This document shows positions 62,644-64,000 of a stretch of DNA of 64,000 nt, piece after piece. Both the position numbers and the translations under genes were made by a program. The notes under the pieces were generated by a model. The model was given only the letters and a program-made list of their open reading frames with translations. It made no database searches and was not told the origin of the DNA. The stretch is from a virus: the IMG/VR virus record IMGVR_UViG_3300020438_000012, positions 1 to 64,000 of that record; one strand, 5' to 3'. Positions within the stretch are counted from its first letter, which is position 1. Every line of letters begins with the position of its first letter.

Positions 62644-64000
62644 ATGGCCGTTGATTCTAATGGCACAAGCCTTGCTGCGCTGCAAGAGCTGGCGGCTTAC
62701 TTCGGAGGAAAAAGCGAGGTTGAAAACCAGGCATTCACCGTTTCCGAAGGAAAGATGCTTCTTGATGAAGTCAGAAGCTACTTGCACAAAGAAGTCCTTC
62801 CAAGGATTACTCGGAGTGAACTTGGCGGAGCAACAGCTCTGCAGCTTGCACAAATCATAACAACTGGCATCGATCAAGAAGATGTCAACGCCGCAAGGAA
62901 GATTATTGCAATCACGGCAGAGGCTGGTGCTGGTAAATTTGAAACGGCAGTAAAGCCTTCCGAATGTGTTTTTGGCCTCGAGTCTGGAGACAACGAAAGC
63001 GTGTCGGCAATACAGGTATTTCCGGTGGATCTCAGTTTTTCCGGAAGAAGCAGCGAGATTCTCGATGTTTTTTTCAACGGAATCCCGAACATCGAATGGT
63101 CAAGGTGCGTTCCGTTCTTCGACCTCATGATTGTGTCATCGAGATTTCCCACAGATGAAGGGGGCAAACCGAGCACCATGAGCCAGTCGTTGTTCCTGTC
63201 AAGCGGTGAGTCACTAGATCCAGACATCGGCATGAAGATTGCAAAAGCGAAGCCGGAGGGATTCAAACCACCAGGCGGTGCCGATGAGGATGAGCAGTTC
63301 ACGGTTTCCGGGATGGAGCTGTTTACCTCACCACAGACGCTAGTAAACGCCGATAACGAATACTTCGAGGTTGACGAAACCGGGCAGGGAGGCACTGCGA
63401 TCCTAGACCGCTTCCGGCCGTTCATGACAATCAAGTCGTTCGCCGTTAACGTTACACCGGCTTTCGGTCTTCAGGGATTCAAGAAGGCAAAGATGTCCCT
63501 CACCCTGCACGATCGATCTCGCCTAGGGCAGATCGAGCCGCTTGTCCAGCCAGACATGTACGGAAAAACAGAGCTAAGGGTTGAGTACGGTTGGTCACAT
63601 CCAGCAATCAACGATCCCGGAACGAATCCTATAGGTGAGTTCCTCAACTCTCTTCGCGTAAAAGAAAAGTACGGAATCATCAATTCAAGCTTTTCGTTTA
63701 CTGACGATGGCCAGGTCGACATAAACCTAGAGCTTGCGATGAGAGGTGCTTCGGACTCATTCACCACAAACGTGAATGACACGGCCACGTCCTCAAACTT
63801 GCTCGAGCAGCTGGATGGCACGGTAGAGAAACTGCAGGAAGAATTGTCAAGAATCCGAGGTGCGAACACGAAGCTCTCGGATGTTGTCGGAAAAACAATC
63901 ATTCCCGCATCGTCAAGCACGAGCTCGGTTTTAAGAATCAGCGATAAGGATCGAGTCGTAATCCAGCAGTTCATAAGAAACAGATCAAATAAAGGGACCG
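62644..64000 (+). CDS. Putative baseplate hub protein, 3' partial
   Basis: The frame is open from ATG 62644 to the right edge: 452 codons, with no stop. It starts with a helical segment, then has a mixed beta-rich body (about 100-350) and ends with a block around residue 280-370 (KMSLTLHDRSRLGQIEPLVQ, GKTELRVEYGWSHP, NSSFSFTDDGQVDINLEL), which I associate with baseplate hub-type proteins of large myophages. After about 380 a coiled-coil-like segment begins (LEQLDGTVEKLQEELSRIRG). It follows the LysM-like gene at once. The hub assignment is tentative. Confidence 0.55.
   Translation, partial: MAVDSNGTSLAALQELAAYFGGKSEVENQAFTVSEGKMLLDEVRSYLHKEVLPRITRSELGGATALQLAQIITTGIDQEDVNAARKIIAITAEAGAGKFETAVKPSECVFGLESGDNESVSAIQVFPVDLSFSGRSSEILDVFFNGIPNIEWSRCVPFFDLMIVSSRFPTDEGGKPSTMSQSLFLSSGESLDPDIGMKIAKAKPEGFKPPGGADEDEQFTVSGMELFTSPQTLVNADNEYFEVDETGQGGTAILDRFRPFMTIKSFAVNVTPAFGLQGFKKAKMSLTLHDRSRLGQIEPLVQPDMYGKTELRVEYGWSHPAINDPGTNPIGEFLNSLRVKEKYGIINSSFSFTDDGQVDINLELAMRGASDSFTTNVNDTATSSNLLEQLDGTVEKLQEELSRIRGANTKLSDVVGKTIIPASSSTSSVLRISDKDRVVIQQFIRNRSNKGT

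Noticed and set aside
1-64000. tRNA genes, insertion sequences, attachment sites, integrase
   Set aside because: No cloverleaf-like gap, transposase or recombinase signature was found; the gaps are too short for most of these.

Overview
The window is one uninterrupted stretch of a large tailed-phage genome with a contractile tail and a T4-like virion plan. Every gene I accept is on the + strand. Genes are packed with TAATG, ATGA or TGATG overlaps, and no gap exceeds about 150 bases. I see no tRNA, CRISPR array, insertion sequence, integrase or lysis gene. Recognisable T4-type proteins are the large terminase, portal, prohead protease, acidic scaffold, major capsid protein, three neck/tail-completion proteins, two tail sheaths, tail tube, a gp26-like baseplate/chaperone protein, a tape measure and baseplate/hub proteins. 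Many virion proteins are unfamiliar and much larger than in T4, which suggests a big genome, probably of environmental origin. The host cannot be read from the sequence.

Layout. (1) 1-8652: tail-fibre and adsorption-type proteins, with a guanidinoacetate/arginine methyltransferase-like enzyme in the middle. (2) 8691-18886: a second run of large virion proteins, several with Ig/FN3-like character. (3) 18920-23508: three more structural proteins, one with a LamG-like domain. (4) 23505-28739: a DNA-metabolism block of RuvC-like resolvase, zinc-ribbon/TOPRIM primase, a single-chain Mre11-Rad50 (SbcD-SbcC) fusion and two small proteins. (5) 28736-39030: packaging and head assembly, closed by a strong intrinsic terminator. 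(6) 39178-40517: two tandem decoration-like paralogs and a Lys-rich protein. (7) 40602-50623: neck, tail completion, two tandem giant sheath paralogs and the tail tube. (8) 50640-54659: a tandem array of eleven small genes sharing one N-terminal tag. (9) 54728-64000: tail chaperone with a probable programmed frameshift, tape measure and baseplate/hub proteins, the last cut by the window edge.

The most interesting system is the eleven-gene array. Its proteins have unrelated bodies but the same N-terminal peptide, close to MKITKRQLRRIIKEE and often followed by a second L-x-E. The tag carries (I/L)-x-E motifs, the cleavage signature of T4-type prohead proteases. A gp21-like protease is encoded in the window, and two genes of the prohead operon (33709 and 34199) carry the same tag. 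I infer that the tag is a capsid-targeting peptide and that the array encodes internal head proteins that could be delivered into the host with the DNA, as for T4 IPI-IPIII and Alt.

Other points of note: a repeated ATACTTAT motif in nearly every gap between transcription units, which I read as the late promoter; a hairpin at 40572-40596 holding that promoter in its loop and the neck gene's ribosome-binding site in its stem, like the T4 gene e/soc arrangement; and a T7 slippery run just upstream of the tape-measure gene, where the second chaperone frame has no good start codon of its own.
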